Positions 23,714 to 33,855 of a stretch of 64,000 nt of DNA are shown here, piece by piece. Location: the NCBI RefSeq assembly GCF_039614765.1, contig NZ_CP154879.1:558001-622000 (forward strand). The letters are read 5' to 3'. This stretch comes from Castellaniella sp. MT123. GTDB taxonomy: Bacteria; Pseudomonadota; Gammaproteobacteria; Burkholderiales; Burkholderiaceae_B. The first letter of the stretch is position 1. Each line of letters begins with the position of its first letter. A model generated the notes under the pieces. The model ran no database searches, had not been told where the DNA came from, and saw only the letters and a list, made by a program, of their open reading frames with translations. The position numbers and the translations under genes are program-made.

Positions 23714-24877
23714 ATGTCTGGTACTGAATCCGTTCAGAGTTCCGTCAATGTCCTGGGCCTAGACCCGGCCGCCCTGGCGTCACTGGTGGCGCAGTGGGGG
23801 GGCAAGCCCTTTCGCGCGCGCCAGCTGTCGCAGTGGGTGCATCAGCGCGGGGTGGACCGGTTCCAGGACATGAGCGATCTGGCCAAAGATTTCCGGGCCC
23901 AGCTGGAAACCCATTGTGTCGTGCAGGCGCCGCCCCTGAACATCGAGAAGCGTTCGACGGACGGCACCCGCAAATGGCTGTTCGACATGGGGGCGGGCAA
24001 TGCCATCGAAACCGTCTTCATTCCCGAAGACGATCGGGGCACACTCTGCATTTCCAGCCAGGCGGGCTGCACCGTCGCTTGTCCCTTCTGTTCCACGGGC
24101 TATCAGGGGTTCAGCCGCAATCTGACGACGGCCGAAATCATCGGCCAGCTGTGGTATGCCAACCGCGCCTTGCGCGATGACCCGCAGGCGGCGCGCCTGG
24201 ACGGGCCGACCGATGAATCGCAGCGGGCGGTCAGCAACGTGGTCATGATGGGTATGGGCGAGCCCCTGCTCAATTACGACCAGGTCCTGGGCGCCCTGCG
24301 CCTCATGGTCGACGACCATGCCTATGGTCTGTCGCGGCGGCGCGTGACGGTGTCCACCTCGGGGGTGGTCCCGATGATCGACCGGCTGGCGCAGGATTGC
24401 CCTGTGGCGCTGGCAGTGTCGTTGCATGCCCCCAATGATGCATTGCGCGACCGGCTGGTTCCGTTGAACCGCAAGTATCCGCTGGCGGAATTGCTGGACG
24501 CCTGCAACCGCTACCTGGAATATGCCCCGCGTGATTTCATCACCTTCGAGTACATCATGCTCGATGGTGTCAACGATTCCGACGAACATGCGCGCGAACT
24601 GACCGGGATTGCCCGTCAGGTGCGCTGCAAGTTCAATCTGATCCCCTTCAATCCCTTCCCACAGTCGGGGTTGCGGCGCTCGCCAGCGGCGCGCGTGCGT
24701 TTGTTCGCCCAGCATCTGACCGACGCCGGGCTGGTGGCGACCGTGCGCAAGACGCGCGGCGACGATATCGACGCCGCCTGCGGCCAGTTGGCCGGCGAGG
24801 TGCGCGATCGCACCCGCATCAACGAACGGCTGCCCGATCGGGCACGCGTCGTCATACGCAAAAAGGAACACGGATGA
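23714..24877 (+). CDS. rlmN: Dual-specificity 23S/tRNA adenine-C2 methyltransferase RlmN
   Basis: Radical-SAM enzyme that makes 2-methyladenosine at A2503 of 23S rRNA and at A37 of some tRNAs. 387 aa. The 4Fe-4S cysteines are C119, C123 and C126 in GCTVACPFC; the C-terminal resolving Cys is in [22 protein letters not shown] and [15 protein letters not shown] are typical. Its stop overlaps the next start by ATGA. Confidence 0.97.
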   Translation: MSGTESVQSSVNVLGLDPAALASLVAQWGGKPFRARQLSQWVHQRGVDRFQDMSDLAKDFRAQLETHCVVQAPPLNIEKRSTDGTRKWLFDMGAGNAIETVFIPEDDRGTLCISSQAGCTVACPFCSTGYQGFSRNLTTAEIIGQLWYANRALRDDPQAARLDGPTDESQRAVSNVVMMGMGEPLLNYDQVLGALRLMVDDHAYGLSRRRVTVSTSGVVPMIDRLAQDCPVALAVSLHAPNDALRDRLVPLNRKYPLAELLDACNRYLEYAPRDFITFEYIMLDGVNDSDEHARELTGIARQVRCKFNLIPFNPFPQSGLRRSPAARVRLFAQHLTDAGLVATVRKTRGDDIDAACGQLAGEVRDRTRINERLPDRARVVIRKKEHG

Positions 24878-25377
24878 GCGATTCCCCAAGTGACAGCCAG
24901 TCATGGCAGGACAGGCCAGACGGCCAGGCTATGCCGCCCGTCGGCGACACCCTGAAGACCTTGCGCGAAACCCGGGGCCTGACGCTGTCCGAGGTCTCTG
25001 CGCGCATCAAGTATTCCTCGGTGCAGCTGGGCTACCTGGAATGCGGAGACTGGGCGCGCCTCCCCGATGGCGTTCCGCTGCGAGGCCTGGTGCGCAACTA
25101 TGCGCGTTTCCTGGAGGCTGACGTGGACGCCGTGCTGCGCCTGCTGGACGACGCTGTGGGGGCGGCACGTCCGCGTCTGACGGTGTCTTCCGCGGGCACG
25201 CGGCGGGCTATCCCGCCGGCCGACATGACGCCCAGGGGCGAACCTGCACACCGCACCTGGGCCTGGGTGCTGCTGATCCTGGTCTTGTTCTGCGTGATCG
25301 GCTTGTATGCCATCAACCGGGGCTGGGTCCCCGATCAGTGGCTGGCTCTTGATTGGCTGAAGGCGCTGCGCCAATGA
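24874..25377 (+). CDS. rodZ: Short RodZ-like helix-turn-helix membrane protein
   Basis: 167 aa protein in the position of rodZ (rlmN-rodZ-ispG). RodZ links the MreB cytoskeleton to the envelope and keeps rod shape. An Xre-type helix-turn-helix domain spans residues about 25-85 ([20 protein letters not shown]), then a basic linker, then one transmembrane helix at about 128-147 ([16 protein letters not shown]). Only about 20 residues follow it, so the large periplasmic DUF4115-type domain of E. coli RodZ is missing. The gene is intact and coupled on both sides by ATGA overlaps, so this is a short form rather than a broken gene. Confidence 0.8.
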   Translation: MSDSPSDSQSWQDRPDGQAMPPVGDTLKTLRETRGLTLSEVSARIKYSSVQLGYLECGDWARLPDGVPLRGLVRNYARFLEADVDAVLRLLDDAVGAARPRLTVSSAGTRRAIPPADMTPRGEPAHRTWAWVLLILVLFCVIGLYAINRGWVPDQWLALDWLKALRQ

Positions 25378-26684
25378 CTTCCTCTTCTGTGAATTCCGAA
25401 CCGTCCGTCGCGGACCGGCGGCCCACGCGCTCAGTGGATGTACGCTGGGGCAGCCATGTGGTCCGGGTGGGCGGCGATGCGCCGGTCGTGGTCCAGTCCA
25501 TGACCAACACCGACACGGCAGACCCCGAAGCCACCGCGCTGCAGGTGCGTGAACTCTGGCAGGCGGGGTCCGAACTCGTCCGGGTCACCGTGAATACCCC
25601 GGAGGCGGCTGCCCGCGTGGCCGATCTGCGCAATGCGCTGGACCGGATGAGTGTGCCCGTGCCGCTGGTGGGTGATTTTCATTACAACGGCCACAAGCTG
25701 CTGACCCAGTTCCCGGACTGCGCTCAGGCCTTGTCGAAATATCGCATCAACCCCGGCAATATGGGTGGCGGGAAGCGGCGCGACGACAATTTCGCGCAGA
25801 TGATCGAGGTGGCCTGCCGCAACGACAAGCCCGTCCGGATCGGTGTGAACTGGGGCAGTCTGGACCACGAGCTGCTGGCGCGGATGATGGACGAGAACGC
25901 CGCGCGCCCTAGCCCCTGGACAGCCAACGCCGTGATGCGGGAAGCCCTGGTGGTCTCCGCCATCAGCAACGCGGAACGCGCCCAGGAACTCGGCCTGCCC
26001 GCCAACGCCGTGATTCTGTCCTGCAAGGTCAGCCACGTCCAGGATCTGATCGCGGTCTATCAGAGCCTGTCGCAGCGTTGCGATTATCCGCTGCACCTGG
26101 GCCTGACCGAGGCAGGGATGGGCTCCAAGGGCATCGTGGCATCGACGGCCGCGCTGGCCGTTTTGTTGCAGCAGGGAATCGGCGACACAATTCGCATTTC
26201 GCTGACGCCCGAACCGGGCGGCGACCGTTGCCGCGAAGTCGTGGTGGCGCAGGAAATTCTTCAGACCATGGGGTTGCGGGCTTTCACGCCGATGGTGGTG
26301 GCGTGCCCGGGGTGCGGGCGCACCAGCAGCACGGTGTTCCAGGAACTGGCCGCCAGCATCCAGGCTTATCTGCGCGCCCAGATGCCCGTCTGGAAGGCGC
26401 GGTATCCAGGGGTCGAGAACATGCACGTGGCCGTCATGGGCTGTGTGGTCAACGGCCCGGGGGAAAGCCGTCATGCGGATATCGGCATCAGCCTGCCCGG
26501 TACCGGCGAGGTCCCGGCCGCTCCGGTCTATGTCGATGGCCAGCGCACCGTCACCCTGAAGGGTGATTCGATCGCTCAGGAATTCAAACAGATTGTCGAA
26601 GACTATGTGGCACGGCGCTACGGGCAGGGCGCGGGCACGGAGCCCTCGCACCGTCCTGGCGTGGTGCCGCGTCACGCGGATTGA
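25374..26684 (+). CDS. ispG: 4-hydroxy-3-methylbut-2-enyl diphosphate synthase
   Basis: Iron-sulfur enzyme of the MEP isoprenoid pathway that reductively opens 2-C-methyl-erythritol 2,4-cyclodiphosphate. 436 aa. The N-terminal TIM barrel starts at [28 protein letters not shown]; the C-terminal cluster cysteines are in VACPGCGRT and [10 protein letters not shown]. It includes the insertion usual in proteobacterial long-form IspG. Start at the ATG of the ATGA overlap with the rodZ-like gene. Confidence 0.97.
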   Translation: MTSSSVNSEPSVADRRPTRSVDVRWGSHVVRVGGDAPVVVQSMTNTDTADPEATALQVRELWQAGSELVRVTVNTPEAAARVADLRNALDRMSVPVPLVGDFHYNGHKLLTQFPDCAQALSKYRINPGNMGGGKRRDDNFAQMIEVACRNDKPVRIGVNWGSLDHELLARMMDENAARPSPWTANAVMREALVVSAISNAERAQELGLPANAVILSCKVSHVQDLIAVYQSLSQRCDYPLHLGLTEAGMGSKGIVASTAALAVLLQQGIGDTIRISLTPEPGGDRCREVVVAQEILQTMGLRAFTPMVVACPGCGRTSSTVFQELAASIQAYLRAQMPVWKARYPGVENMHVAVMGCVVNGPGESRHADIGISLPGTGEVPAAPVYVDGQRTVTLKGDSIAQEFKQIVEDYVARRYGQGAGTEPSHRPGVVPRHAD

Positions 26685-26689
26685 GTTGC

Positions 26690-27973
26690 ATGTCCGAATT
26701 CAAGAAAGTCGCCGGCCTGACCGGCATGAAAGACACCCTGCCGCCCGAGTCGGCGCACTGGGAACGACTGGAAGCCCTGGTGCGCGACTGGTTGGCCGCA
26801 TATGGCTACCAGAACATGCGCACGCCGGTGCTCGAGCACACCCGCTTGTTTACCCGGGGCATCGGCGAGGTCACCGATATCGTCGAAAAGGAAATGTATT
26901 CCTTCGTCGATCCCCTGAATGACGAGCGCCTGACCATGCGCCCTGAATTCACGGCTGGCATCGTGCGCTCGGCTATCGAACAGAACTTCCTGTATGACCG
27001 GCCGCGCCGTATTTACGCGATGGGGCCGGTGTTCCGCCACGAACGTCCGCAGCGCGGGCGCTATCGCCAGTTCCATCAGATCGACGTCGAGGCCCTGGGG
27101 TTCCCCGGTCCCGATGTGGACGCGGAACTGATCCTGATGCTGGCGCGCCTGTGGCGTCTGCTGGGGCTGAGCGACATCCGTCTGGAACTCAACTCCCTGG
27201 GGCAGGCGTCCGAACGCGCCGCGCACCGGGCCGCTTTGATTGCCTATCTGGAAAGACATGTCGACGTGCTCGACGAGGAAGCCCGTCGGCGCATGCACAG
27301 TAATCCGCTGCGCGTGCTGGACACGAAGAATCCGGCCATGCAGGATATGGCCAACGGCGCGCCGCGCCTGTTCGATTTTCTGGGGCCGGAATCGCTGGCC
27401 CATTACCAGGGCCTGTGCGCCCGGCTGGATGATGCCGGTGTAGCCTATACCCTGAATCCCCGTCTGGTGCGCGGACTGGACTACTACAACCTGACGGTTT
27501 TCGAGTGGGTGACCGATCGCCTGGGGGCCCAGGGGACGGTCTGCGGTGGTGGGCGCTACGACGGCTTGATCGAACTGCTGGGCGGTAAACCGGCGCCCGC
27601 TGTCGGTTTTGCCATCGGCATGGAGCGCCTGCTGGATCTATGGCTGCAGGATGCGCCACCGCCGACACCCGACGAGTGCCAGGTCTATCTGGTGCATCAG
27701 GGCGATGACGGGCAGCGCCGCGCGGCCCGCCTGGCGGAGGGCCTGAGAGACGCCGGATTGCGGGTACTTGTCCATGCCGGCTCGACTGGGTTTAAATCAC
27801 AGTTTCGTCGCGCTGACGCCAGTGGCGCCATAGCAGCCGTCATCGTCGGCGGCGACGAACTCGTTTCGGGCGCCGCGACCGTGAAATGGCTGCGTACCGA
27901 GGCTTCCGGCGAATCTCAGCAGGAGTCGATCGCGTTCGACCAGCTGGCCCAGCATCTCAAGCAAAGGATCTGA
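26690..27973 (+). CDS. hisS: Histidyl-tRNA synthetase
   Basis: Class II synthetase charging tRNA-His. 427 aa. Motif 2 region [18 protein letters not shown] and the histidine-binding [15 protein letters not shown] are present; motif 3 is [16 protein letters not shown]-terminal anticodon-binding domain is complete. The ATG at 26690 lies 5 nt after the ispG stop; a TTG at 26681 is in frame but less likely. The paralogue hisZ occurs at 36148. Confidence 0.97.
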   Translation: MSEFKKVAGLTGMKDTLPPESAHWERLEALVRDWLAAYGYQNMRTPVLEHTRLFTRGIGEVTDIVEKEMYSFVDPLNDERLTMRPEFTAGIVRSAIEQNFLYDRPRRIYAMGPVFRHERPQRGRYRQFHQIDVEALGFPGPDVDAELILMLARLWRLLGLSDIRLELNSLGQASERAAHRAALIAYLERHVDVLDEEARRRMHSNPLRVLDTKNPAMQDMANGAPRLFDFLGPESLAHYQGLCARLDDAGVAYTLNPRLVRGLDYYNLTVFEWVTDRLGAQGTVCGGGRYDGLIELLGGKPAPAVGFAIGMERLLDLWLQDAPPPTPDECQVYLVHQGDDGQRRAARLAEGLRDAGLRVLVHAGSTGFKSQFRRADASGAIAAVIVGGDELVSGAATVKWLRTEASGESQQESIAFDQLAQHLKQRI

Positions 27974-27981
27974 CTACAGGC

Positions 27982-28620
27982 ATGGCATACGATCTCGAAG
28001 AACAGGAAAAAATCGACGCACTGAAGGCCTGGTGGGAACGCTATGGCACGCTCGGCATGACCGCAGTGCTGGTCGTCGTGGCCGTGTTCGCCGGCTGGCG
28101 CGGTTGGCAGTGGTACGAGTCGCATCAGGCTGGTCAGGCCATGGGCTACTACGAGGCATTGGAAACCGCTACCAGCCAACAGGGTGATGATGCGGTGACC
28201 CGCATCAAGGCCGCCAGCACGGCACTGCGCAGCGATTACGCCAGCTCCGGCTACGCCGCGCGTGGCGTTCTGGTGGCCGCTTGGGCGCTGCAGGAACGCA
28301 AGGATCTGGATGGGGCCCGCGAGCAGCTTGAATGGCTGGTGCGCGATGGTTCCGAGCCGGCCCTGCAGGCAGTGGCTCGTCTGCGTCTGGCAGGCGTCCT
28401 GCTGGCACAGAAGCAATATGAACCGGCCCTGGCCCAGTTGCAGGGGACGGCGCCCGAAGGGTTCGCCGCCCTGTATGCCGATCGCCGTGGCGACGTGCTG
28501 GCGGCCCAGGGGCATGCCGACCAGGCGGTGCAGGCCTGGCGCGACGCGCTGAAGGCCTTGGGGGCCGATCCCGCCGCGCAGATCATCCAGCTGAAGATTG
28601 ACGCCTTGAACGGAGCCTGA
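27982..28620 (+). CDS. yfgM: YfgM-family TPR membrane protein
   Basis: 212 aa ancillary protein of the SecYEG translocon, thought to pass secreted proteins to periplasmic chaperones. The cytosolic N-terminus begins AYDLEEQEKIDALKAWWERYG, the family signature. One transmembrane helix lies at residues about 24-41, and TPR-like repeats fill the periplasmic part. It lies between hisS and bamB as in E. coli. Confidence 0.92.
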   Translation: MAYDLEEQEKIDALKAWWERYGTLGMTAVLVVVAVFAGWRGWQWYESHQAGQAMGYYEALETATSQQGDDAVTRIKAASTALRSDYASSGYAARGVLVAAWALQERKDLDGAREQLEWLVRDGSEPALQAVARLRLAGVLLAQKQYEPALAQLQGTAPEGFAALYADRRGDVLAAQGHADQAVQAWRDALKALGADPAAQIIQLKIDALNGA

Positions 28621-28625
28621 GCCCC

Positions 28626-29777
28626 ATGCGTACCCCTGTTCGTTTGTTTCGCGCCGCCGTCATCAGCCTGTCGGTGGTGGGTCTGGCAGGCTGCGGCCTG
28701 TTTTCTCGCACGGATGCCCGCTTCGACCCGGCGCCGCTGACCGAATACGCGCCTTCGTTGGCCGTCGCGTCCCGCTGGTCGGTGTCGATCGGCAGCGGCG
28801 GAGATTACGGTTTTTCGCCGCAGGTGGTCGGTGACACGGCCTATGCCGCTACGCCTTCGGGGGCTGTCGCGGCGCTGGATCTCGCCAGCGGGGCCGTCCG
28901 CTGGCGCGCGGGCAAGGATCCCTTGTCGGCGGGTGTCGGCACGGATGGTCGCACAACGGCCGTCGTGACCCAGACGGGGATGGTCGTGGCTTACGACGCC
29001 CAAGGCAACGAGATCTGGCGCAGCCAGGCGGCCAGCGCGGTGAACGTGCCACCGGCCGTCGGCAACGGTATTGTGGCGGTCCGCACCACCGATTACCGGG
29101 TCCAGGCCTTCGACGAATCCACGGGCAAGTTGCGCTGGAACGTCCAGCGCCCGGGTCCCGCGCTCGCCTTGCGGACCAGCATGCGCATGGCGATGGTGCC
29201 GGGCACGGTGATCGCCGGGATGCCCGGCGGCCGCCTGCTCGTGATCGATGCGGCGTCCGGTGCCGTGCGCTGGGAGGGTTCCGTGTCGCCATCGCGCGGC
29301 GCCTCGGATCTGGAACGGATCAGCGACGTCGTGGGCGAGCCCGTGACGGTCGGGCCGCTGCTGTGTGGCGTCAGCTATCAGGGCCACACCACCTGCTTCG
29401 ATGTTTCGCAGGGTGGGCGCCCGATCTGGTCGCAGGAAGTCTCCTCGGCCACCGGGATGGCGACCGACGGCCAGCATATTTATCTGCCGGATCTGCGGGA
29501 TACGGTCCATGCGCTGGATCTGCGCGATGGTCACGAAGTCTGGAAACAGTCCGCCCTGCTCAATCGCCGCCTGAGCTCTCCGGCCGTGGTGGGCAGCGCG
29601 GTGGTGCTGGGGGACTATCAGGGATACCTGCACTTCTTGTCGCGTGCCGACGGCAGCCTGATGGCCCGTCTGCAAGTCGGCGGTGGCCCGATCACTTCCG
29701 CCCCGCTTTCGACACCGCGCGGGGCGTTGATCCAGACGGGCAGCGGCAATCTGATGTTGGTGACCACCGGTGGCTGA
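28626..29777 (+). CDS. bamB: Outer membrane assembly lipoprotein BamB
   Basis: Lipoprotein of the BAM complex that helps insert beta-barrel proteins into the outer membrane. 383 aa. The signal ends in a lipobox GLAGC with Cys23. The rest is a PQQ-type eight-bladed propeller, seen as repeated units such as [16 protein letters not shown] and [16 protein letters not shown]. Start 5 nt after yfgM. Its last 8 bases overlap der. Confidence 0.95.
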   Translation: MRTPVRLFRAAVISLSVVGLAGCGLFSRTDARFDPAPLTEYAPSLAVASRWSVSIGSGGDYGFSPQVVGDTAYAATPSGAVAALDLASGAVRWRAGKDPLSAGVGTDGRTTAVVTQTGMVVAYDAQGNEIWRSQAASAVNVPPAVGNGIVAVRTTDYRVQAFDESTGKLRWNVQRPGPALALRTSMRMAMVPGTVIAGMPGGRLLVIDAASGAVRWEGSVSPSRGASDLERISDVVGEPVTVGPLLCGVSYQGHTTCFDVSQGGRPIWSQEVSSATGMATDGQHIYLPDLRDTVHALDLRDGHEVWKQSALLNRRLSSPAVVGSAVVLGDYQGYLHFLSRADGSLMARLQVGGGPITSAPLSTPRGALIQTGSGNLMLVTTGG

Positions 29778-31170
29778 ACTGCATTTCAAGCCGGTGGTGG
29801 TCCTGGTCGGGCGCACCAACGTCGGCAAATCGACCCTGTTCAACCGGCTGACGCGGTCGCGCGCGGCGCTGGTGGCCAACATCTCGGGCTTGACCCGCGA
29901 TCGGCACTACGGCGAAGGGCGAATGGGCGATCATCCCTTCATCGTCGTGGATACCGGCGGGTTCGAACCGGTGGCGACCCAGGGCATCCTGGTCGAGATG
30001 GCGCGCCAGACCGCGCAGGCGATCGCCGAGGCGGACGTCGTGCTGTTTCTGGTGGATGGCCGCGAGGGCATCAACGCCCACGACCATGAGATCGCCCGGC
30101 TGTTGCGCAAGGCCGGTCAGCGCGTCCTGCTGGCCGTCAACAAGGCCGAGGGCATGCGTCACCACGCCGATCTGGCCCAGTTTTATGAACTGGGGCTGGG
30201 CGATCCGCACCCCATATCCGCCGCGCATGGCGACGGTGTGTCGGCGCTGGTGGACGAGGCCCTGGGTCCGCTGCTGGTTCCCGAGCCGAGCCACTCGCTG
30301 GACGCGGATCCGCTTGCAATCACCGAGGAAGCCGAAGATGAGGCCGATGTGCCTGATCACCGGATCAAGCTGGCTATCGCAGGGCGCCCGAACGTTGGCA
30401 AGTCCACGCTCATCAACACGCTGGTGGGTGAAGAACGCGTCATCGCGTACGATTTGCCCGGCACGACGCGGGATGCGATCGAAATCGAATTCGAACGCAA
30501 CGGTCGCCGCTATACCCTGATCGACACGGCGGGGCTGCGCCGGCGCGGCAAGGTCTTCGAAACTGTCGAGAAATTTTCTGTCATCAAGACGCTGCAGGCG
30601 ATCGAGGCATCCAACGTGGTGCTGCTGCTGATCGATGCGCAGGCAGGCATTTCGGACCAGGATGCGCACATCGCCGGTTTCGCCACAGAGGCGGGGCGCG
30701 CCTTGGTCGTGGGGCTGAACAAGTGGGACGCGGTGGATAGCGAACAGCGCGAATGGGTGCAGCGCGAATACGAGCGCAAGCTGCGTTTTCTGTCCTTTGC
30801 GCGGGTCCTGCATCTGTCGGCCCTGAAGGGGCAGGGCGTCGGGCCGGTGCTCAAAGCCGTCGAGGCCGCCCATGCGGCGGCCTTCGCCAAGCTGTCCACA
30901 CCCAAACTCACACGCACCCTGCAGGCGGCCATCGAGCAGCAACCGCCGCCGCGCAAGGGTATCTTCCGGCCCAAGATGCGGTATGCCCACCAGGGCGGGC
31001 AGAATCCGCCGCGCATCATCATCCATGGCAATGCCCTGGATGATGTCCCCGATTCCTATCGGCGCTATCTGGAAAATCAGTTCCGCGAGGCATTCAATCT
31101 GGCAGGCACGCCGTTGAGCATCGAGTTCAAATCCTCGCACAATCCCTATCTGAAGGACGCCAATCCGTGA
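29770..31170 (+). CDS. der: Ribosome biogenesis GTPase Der (EngA)
   Basis: Double-GTPase needed for 50S subunit maturation. 466 aa. The first G domain has GRTNVGKST at residue 14, the second GRPNVGKST near residue 205, and a KH-like domain follows. The GTG start at 29770 overlaps bamB by 8 nt. Confidence 0.97.
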   Translation: MAELHFKPVVVLVGRTNVGKSTLFNRLTRSRAALVANISGLTRDRHYGEGRMGDHPFIVVDTGGFEPVATQGILVEMARQTAQAIAEADVVLFLVDGREGINAHDHEIARLLRKAGQRVLLAVNKAEGMRHHADLAQFYELGLGDPHPISAAHGDGVSALVDEALGPLLVPEPSHSLDADPLAITEEAEDEADVPDHRIKLAIAGRPNVGKSTLINTLVGEERVIAYDLPGTTRDAIEIEFERNGRRYTLIDTAGLRRRGKVFETVEKFSVIKTLQAIEASNVVLLLIDAQAGISDQDAHIAGFATEAGRALVVGLNKWDAVDSEQREWVQREYERKLRFLSFARVLHLSALKGQGVGPVLKAVEAAHAAAFAKLSTPKLTRTLQAAIEQQPPPRKGIFRPKMRYAHQGGQNPPRIIIHGNALDDVPDSYRRYLENQFREAFNLAGTPLSIEFKSSHNPYLKDANP

Positions 31171-32243
31171 GCACGCTCTGGAGCGATCACATCGCTGGGC
31201 TGACCCCCTACGTCCCCGGCGAGCAGGCGCGGATCCCGAACCTGCTCAAGCTCAATACCAACGAGAATCCGTACGGGCCATCGCCCAAGGCCATCGAGGC
31301 CATGCGGGCGATGCTGGACGATGACCTGCGCCTCTATCCGGACTACAAGGCGCAGGCGCTGCGTCAGGCGATTGCCAAACGCTATCGTCTGGCGGCCGAC
31401 CAGGTGTTTCTGGGCAACGGCTCCGACGAGGTGCTGGCGCATATCTTCAACGCCCTGTTCCGGCGCGGTGATCGTGCCTTGTGGCTGCCTGATGTCACCT
31501 ACAGTTTCTACCGGACCTATTGCCGTTTCTACGACGTGCCGCACCGGCTGATTCCGCTTGCTGACGATTTCACCCTGCGCGTCGAAGACTACACGGGTCC
31601 CGTTGACCAGGAACCGGCTGGCGTCATCTTTGCCAATCCCAATGCCCCGACGGGTTGCGCGCTCGGGCTGGACGCCATCGCGGCCATTGCCGAGGCCCGG
31701 CCGGACTGCGCCGTGGTGGTCGACGAAGCCTACGTCGATTTCGGCGCCGAGTCGGCTGCCTCGCTGATCGGCCGCTTTCCGAATCTGATGGTGGTGCATA
31801 CCCTGTCGAAATCCCGCTCGCTGGCCGGCCTGCGCGTCGGTTACGCGCTGGCCTCGTCGGAACTGATCGACGGGTTGCTGCGGGTGAAGGACAGCTTCAA
31901 TTCCTATCCGCTGGACCGGATTGCCATGGCCGGCGCCCAGGCGTCGATCGAAGACGAAGCCTGGTTCGACCGTACCCGGCGGGCGGTCATCGGCGCCCGA
32001 GATCATCTGGCACAGAACTTGCGGGTGCTGGGCTTCACGGTGCTGCCATCTCAGGCAAATTTCGTCTTCGCCCGTCATCGCAGCGAAGATGCCACCGTCA
32101 TTGCGCAGCGCCTGCGCGACCAGGGCATCCTGGTGCGGCATTTCCAGGCACCGCGCATCGACCAGTATTTGCGCATCACAGTAGGCACACCAGAGCAGTG
32201 CGCCCGGCTCTGTGATACGCTGAAGACCGTTCTTTCCACCTGA
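31167..32243 (+). CDS. hisC: Histidinol-phosphate aminotransferase
   Basis: PLP enzyme converting imidazole-acetol phosphate to histidinol phosphate in histidine synthesis. 358 aa. The N-terminal [14 protein letters not shown] is typical, the PLP lysine is Lys215 in [15 protein letters not shown], and NPNAPTG binds the cofactor. The GTG start overlaps the der stop (GTGA). It stands apart from a his operon, as is common in Burkholderiales for a second hisC copy. Confidence 0.95.
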   Translation: MSTLWSDHIAGLTPYVPGEQARIPNLLKLNTNENPYGPSPKAIEAMRAMLDDDLRLYPDYKAQALRQAIAKRYRLAADQVFLGNGSDEVLAHIFNALFRRGDRALWLPDVTYSFYRTYCRFYDVPHRLIPLADDFTLRVEDYTGPVDQEPAGVIFANPNAPTGCALGLDAIAAIAEARPDCAVVVDEAYVDFGAESAASLIGRFPNLMVVHTLSKSRSLAGLRVGYALASSELIDGLLRVKDSFNSYPLDRIAMAGAQASIEDEAWFDRTRRAVIGARDHLAQNLRVLGFTVLPSQANFVFARHRSEDATVIAQRLRDQGILVRHFQAPRIDQYLRITVGTPEQCARLCDTLKTVLST

Positions 32244-32331
32244 GCGACTCAGGCTGGCGGCCTCGTGCTGCAGTGCATGATTCGCATTAAAATAACCACC
32301 CACCATAACTTCAATAACCGGAGCCTCGTCC

Positions 32332-32568
32332 ATGAGCAACAAAGGGCAAATTCTCCAAGACCCGTTCCTGAATGCATTGCGCAAGGACCACGTGCCCGTC
32401 TCGATCTACCTGGTCAACGGGATCAAACTGCAGGGCCAGGTCGAATCCTTCGACCAATATGTCGTGTTGCTGCGCAACACAGTCACGCAGATGGTCTACA
32501 AGCATGCCATCTCGACGGTGGTGCCGGCCCGGCCGGTTTCCTTCCAGGTGGACGACTCTGCTGAATAA
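32332..32568 (+). CDS. hfq: RNA chaperone Hfq
   Basis: Sm-like hexameric protein that pairs small RNAs with mRNAs. 78 aa, short and typical. Sm1 (residues 8-45) includes [20 protein letters not shown]; Sm2 carries the proximal-face motif YKHAIS at 56-61. The C-terminal tail is very short (VDDSAE). The start codon is preceded by CCGGAGCC. It is followed by a terminator and then hflX, keeping the classical hfq-hflX-hflK-hflC order. Confidence 0.98.
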   Translation: MSNKGQILQDPFLNALRKDHVPVSIYLVNGIKLQGQVESFDQYVVLLRNTVTQMVYKHAISTVVPARPVSFQVDDSAE

Positions 32569-32596
32569 ATCCGCTTTCAGCCCGGATCCATTCTCG

Positions 32597-32634
32597 CCCG
32601 CCATGCCCCCCGCATCGGCGGGCATTCGTTTTTA
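32597..32634 (+). terminator. Intrinsic terminator after hfq
   Basis: Stem GCCCGCC (32597-32603) with GGCGGGC (32617-32623), extended inward by ATG/CAT, followed by ATTCGTTTTTA. It should end most hfq transcripts and separate hfq from hflX. Confidence 0.75.
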
Positions 32635-32664
32635 CGCGCCGGCTAGCGCCACGAGGTTGGATCT

Positions 32665-32735
32665 CTTTGGGGCGCCGGGCCGCCCCAAGCCCCAAAGGGC
32701 CCCCTTGGGGGGCAGCAAGCGGGCGCCAGCCTGCG
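32665..32735 (+). repeat. GC-rich palindromic intergenic element (hfq-hflX gap)
   Basis: A dense set of overlapping inverted repeats: CTTTGGGGC (32665-32673) pairs with GCCCCAAAG (32689-32697), while CCCCAAG (32683-32689) pairs with CTTGGGG (32704-32710). The two stems exclude each other. The look is that of the small dispersed palindromic repeats common between genes in Bordetella and related genomes. Only one copy is in this window, so repeat status is inferred. Confidence 0.5.
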
Positions 32736-32751
32736 CAGCGTGGGGGCTTAT

Positions 32752-33855
32752 ATGAAATCCCTGGTCATCAGCGTCGATCTCGGCGAACCCGACTACACAG
32801 CGCATGCCGAGGAATTCCTGATGCTGGCCAGCGGGGCCGGCGCGGATATCGTCGAAGTCCTGACGGCGCGCCGTAGTCGCCCGGATGCGGCGGGTTTCAT
32901 CGGCTCCGGCAAGATCGAAGAGGCCGCCGCGCTGGTCAAGGCCACCGGAGCGGAGGTCGTGCTGTTCGATCAGCCTCTCAGCCCCGCCCAGCAGCGTAAT
33001 CTCGAGCGCCAGTTCGAGGTCCGCGTCGTGGACCGCGTCGCGCTCATCCTGGATATCTTCGCCCTGCGTGCCAAAAGCCACGAGGGCAAGCTGCAGGTCG
33101 AACTGGCGCAACTGCAGCATTTGTCCACGCGCCTCACCCGCTTGTGGACCCACCTCGAACGTCAGCGTGGCGGGATTGGGGTACGGGGCCCCGGCGAATC
33201 CCAGCTGGAAACCGACCGGCGCCTGATCGGCGTGCGGGTCCGGGCGCTGCGCGAGCGCCTGGATCGGCTGCAGCGCCAGCGCCTGACACAGCGTCGCGCG
33301 CGGGTGCGGGGACAGACCTTGTCGGTGTCGCTGGTCGGGTACACCAATGCCGGCAAATCGACCCTGTTCAACGCCCTGACCCGGGCCGACGCCTACGCGG
33401 CCAATCAGCTGTTTGCAACGCTGGATACGACGACACGTCGGGTCTGGATCGAGGGGGCGGGGCAGGTGGTCGTATCCGATACGGTGGGCTTCATCCGGGC
33501 CTTGCCGCCGATGCTGATCGCGGCCTTTCGTGCCACCCTGGAAGAAACCGTGCATGCCGACCTGCTGTTGCACGTCGTCGATGCGGCCAGCCCGCAGCGC
33601 GACGAGCAGGCCTTCGAGGTCAACAAGGTTCTGCGGGACATCGGCGCGGACGAGATTCCGCAGATCCGCGTCTATAACAAAATCGACATGGCTGGATATG
33701 ATCCCCGGGTCGAAAGAAATGAACATGGTACGATTGCGCGAGTCTTTGTCAGTGCGCTGAAACGCAGTGGCTTGGACGGTTTGCGACAGTCGATCGCTGA
33801 ATTTGGGGGGCTAACGGGAAACGATGCGCGGAATGAAACTGTTCAACCTGAATGA
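32752..33855 (+). CDS. hflX: Ribosome-associated GTPase HflX
   Basis: GTPase that splits stalled 70S ribosomes, notably after heat stress. 367 aa. The N-terminal domain has GSGKIEEAAALV and the central glycine-rich GGIGVRGPGESQLETDRR. The G domain has GYTNAGKSTLFN, DTVGFI and NKID. ATG 32752 is chosen; an upstream GTG at 32740 is in frame. Its 3' end overlaps hflK by 32 nt (or 23 nt if hflK starts at its second ATG). Confidence 0.96.
   Translation: MKSLVISVDLGEPDYTAHAEEFLMLASGAGADIVEVLTARRSRPDAAGFIGSGKIEEAAALVKATGAEVVLFDQPLSPAQQRNLERQFEVRVVDRVALILDIFALRAKSHEGKLQVELAQLQHLSTRLTRLWTHLERQRGGIGVRGPGESQLETDRRLIGVRVRALRERLDRLQRQRLTQRRARVRGQTLSVSLVGYTNAGKSTLFNALTRADAYAANQLFATLDTTTRRVWIEGAGQVVVSDTVGFIRALPPMLIAAFRATLEETVHADLLLHVVDAASPQRDEQAFEVNKVLRDIGADEIPQIRVYNKIDMAGYDPRVERNEHGTIARVFVSALKRSGLDGLRQSIAEFGGLTGNDARNETVQPE

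Noticed and set aside
29692-31140. Minus-strand open frame of 482 codons
   Set aside because: Antisense shadow of der, which has both GTPase domains intact.
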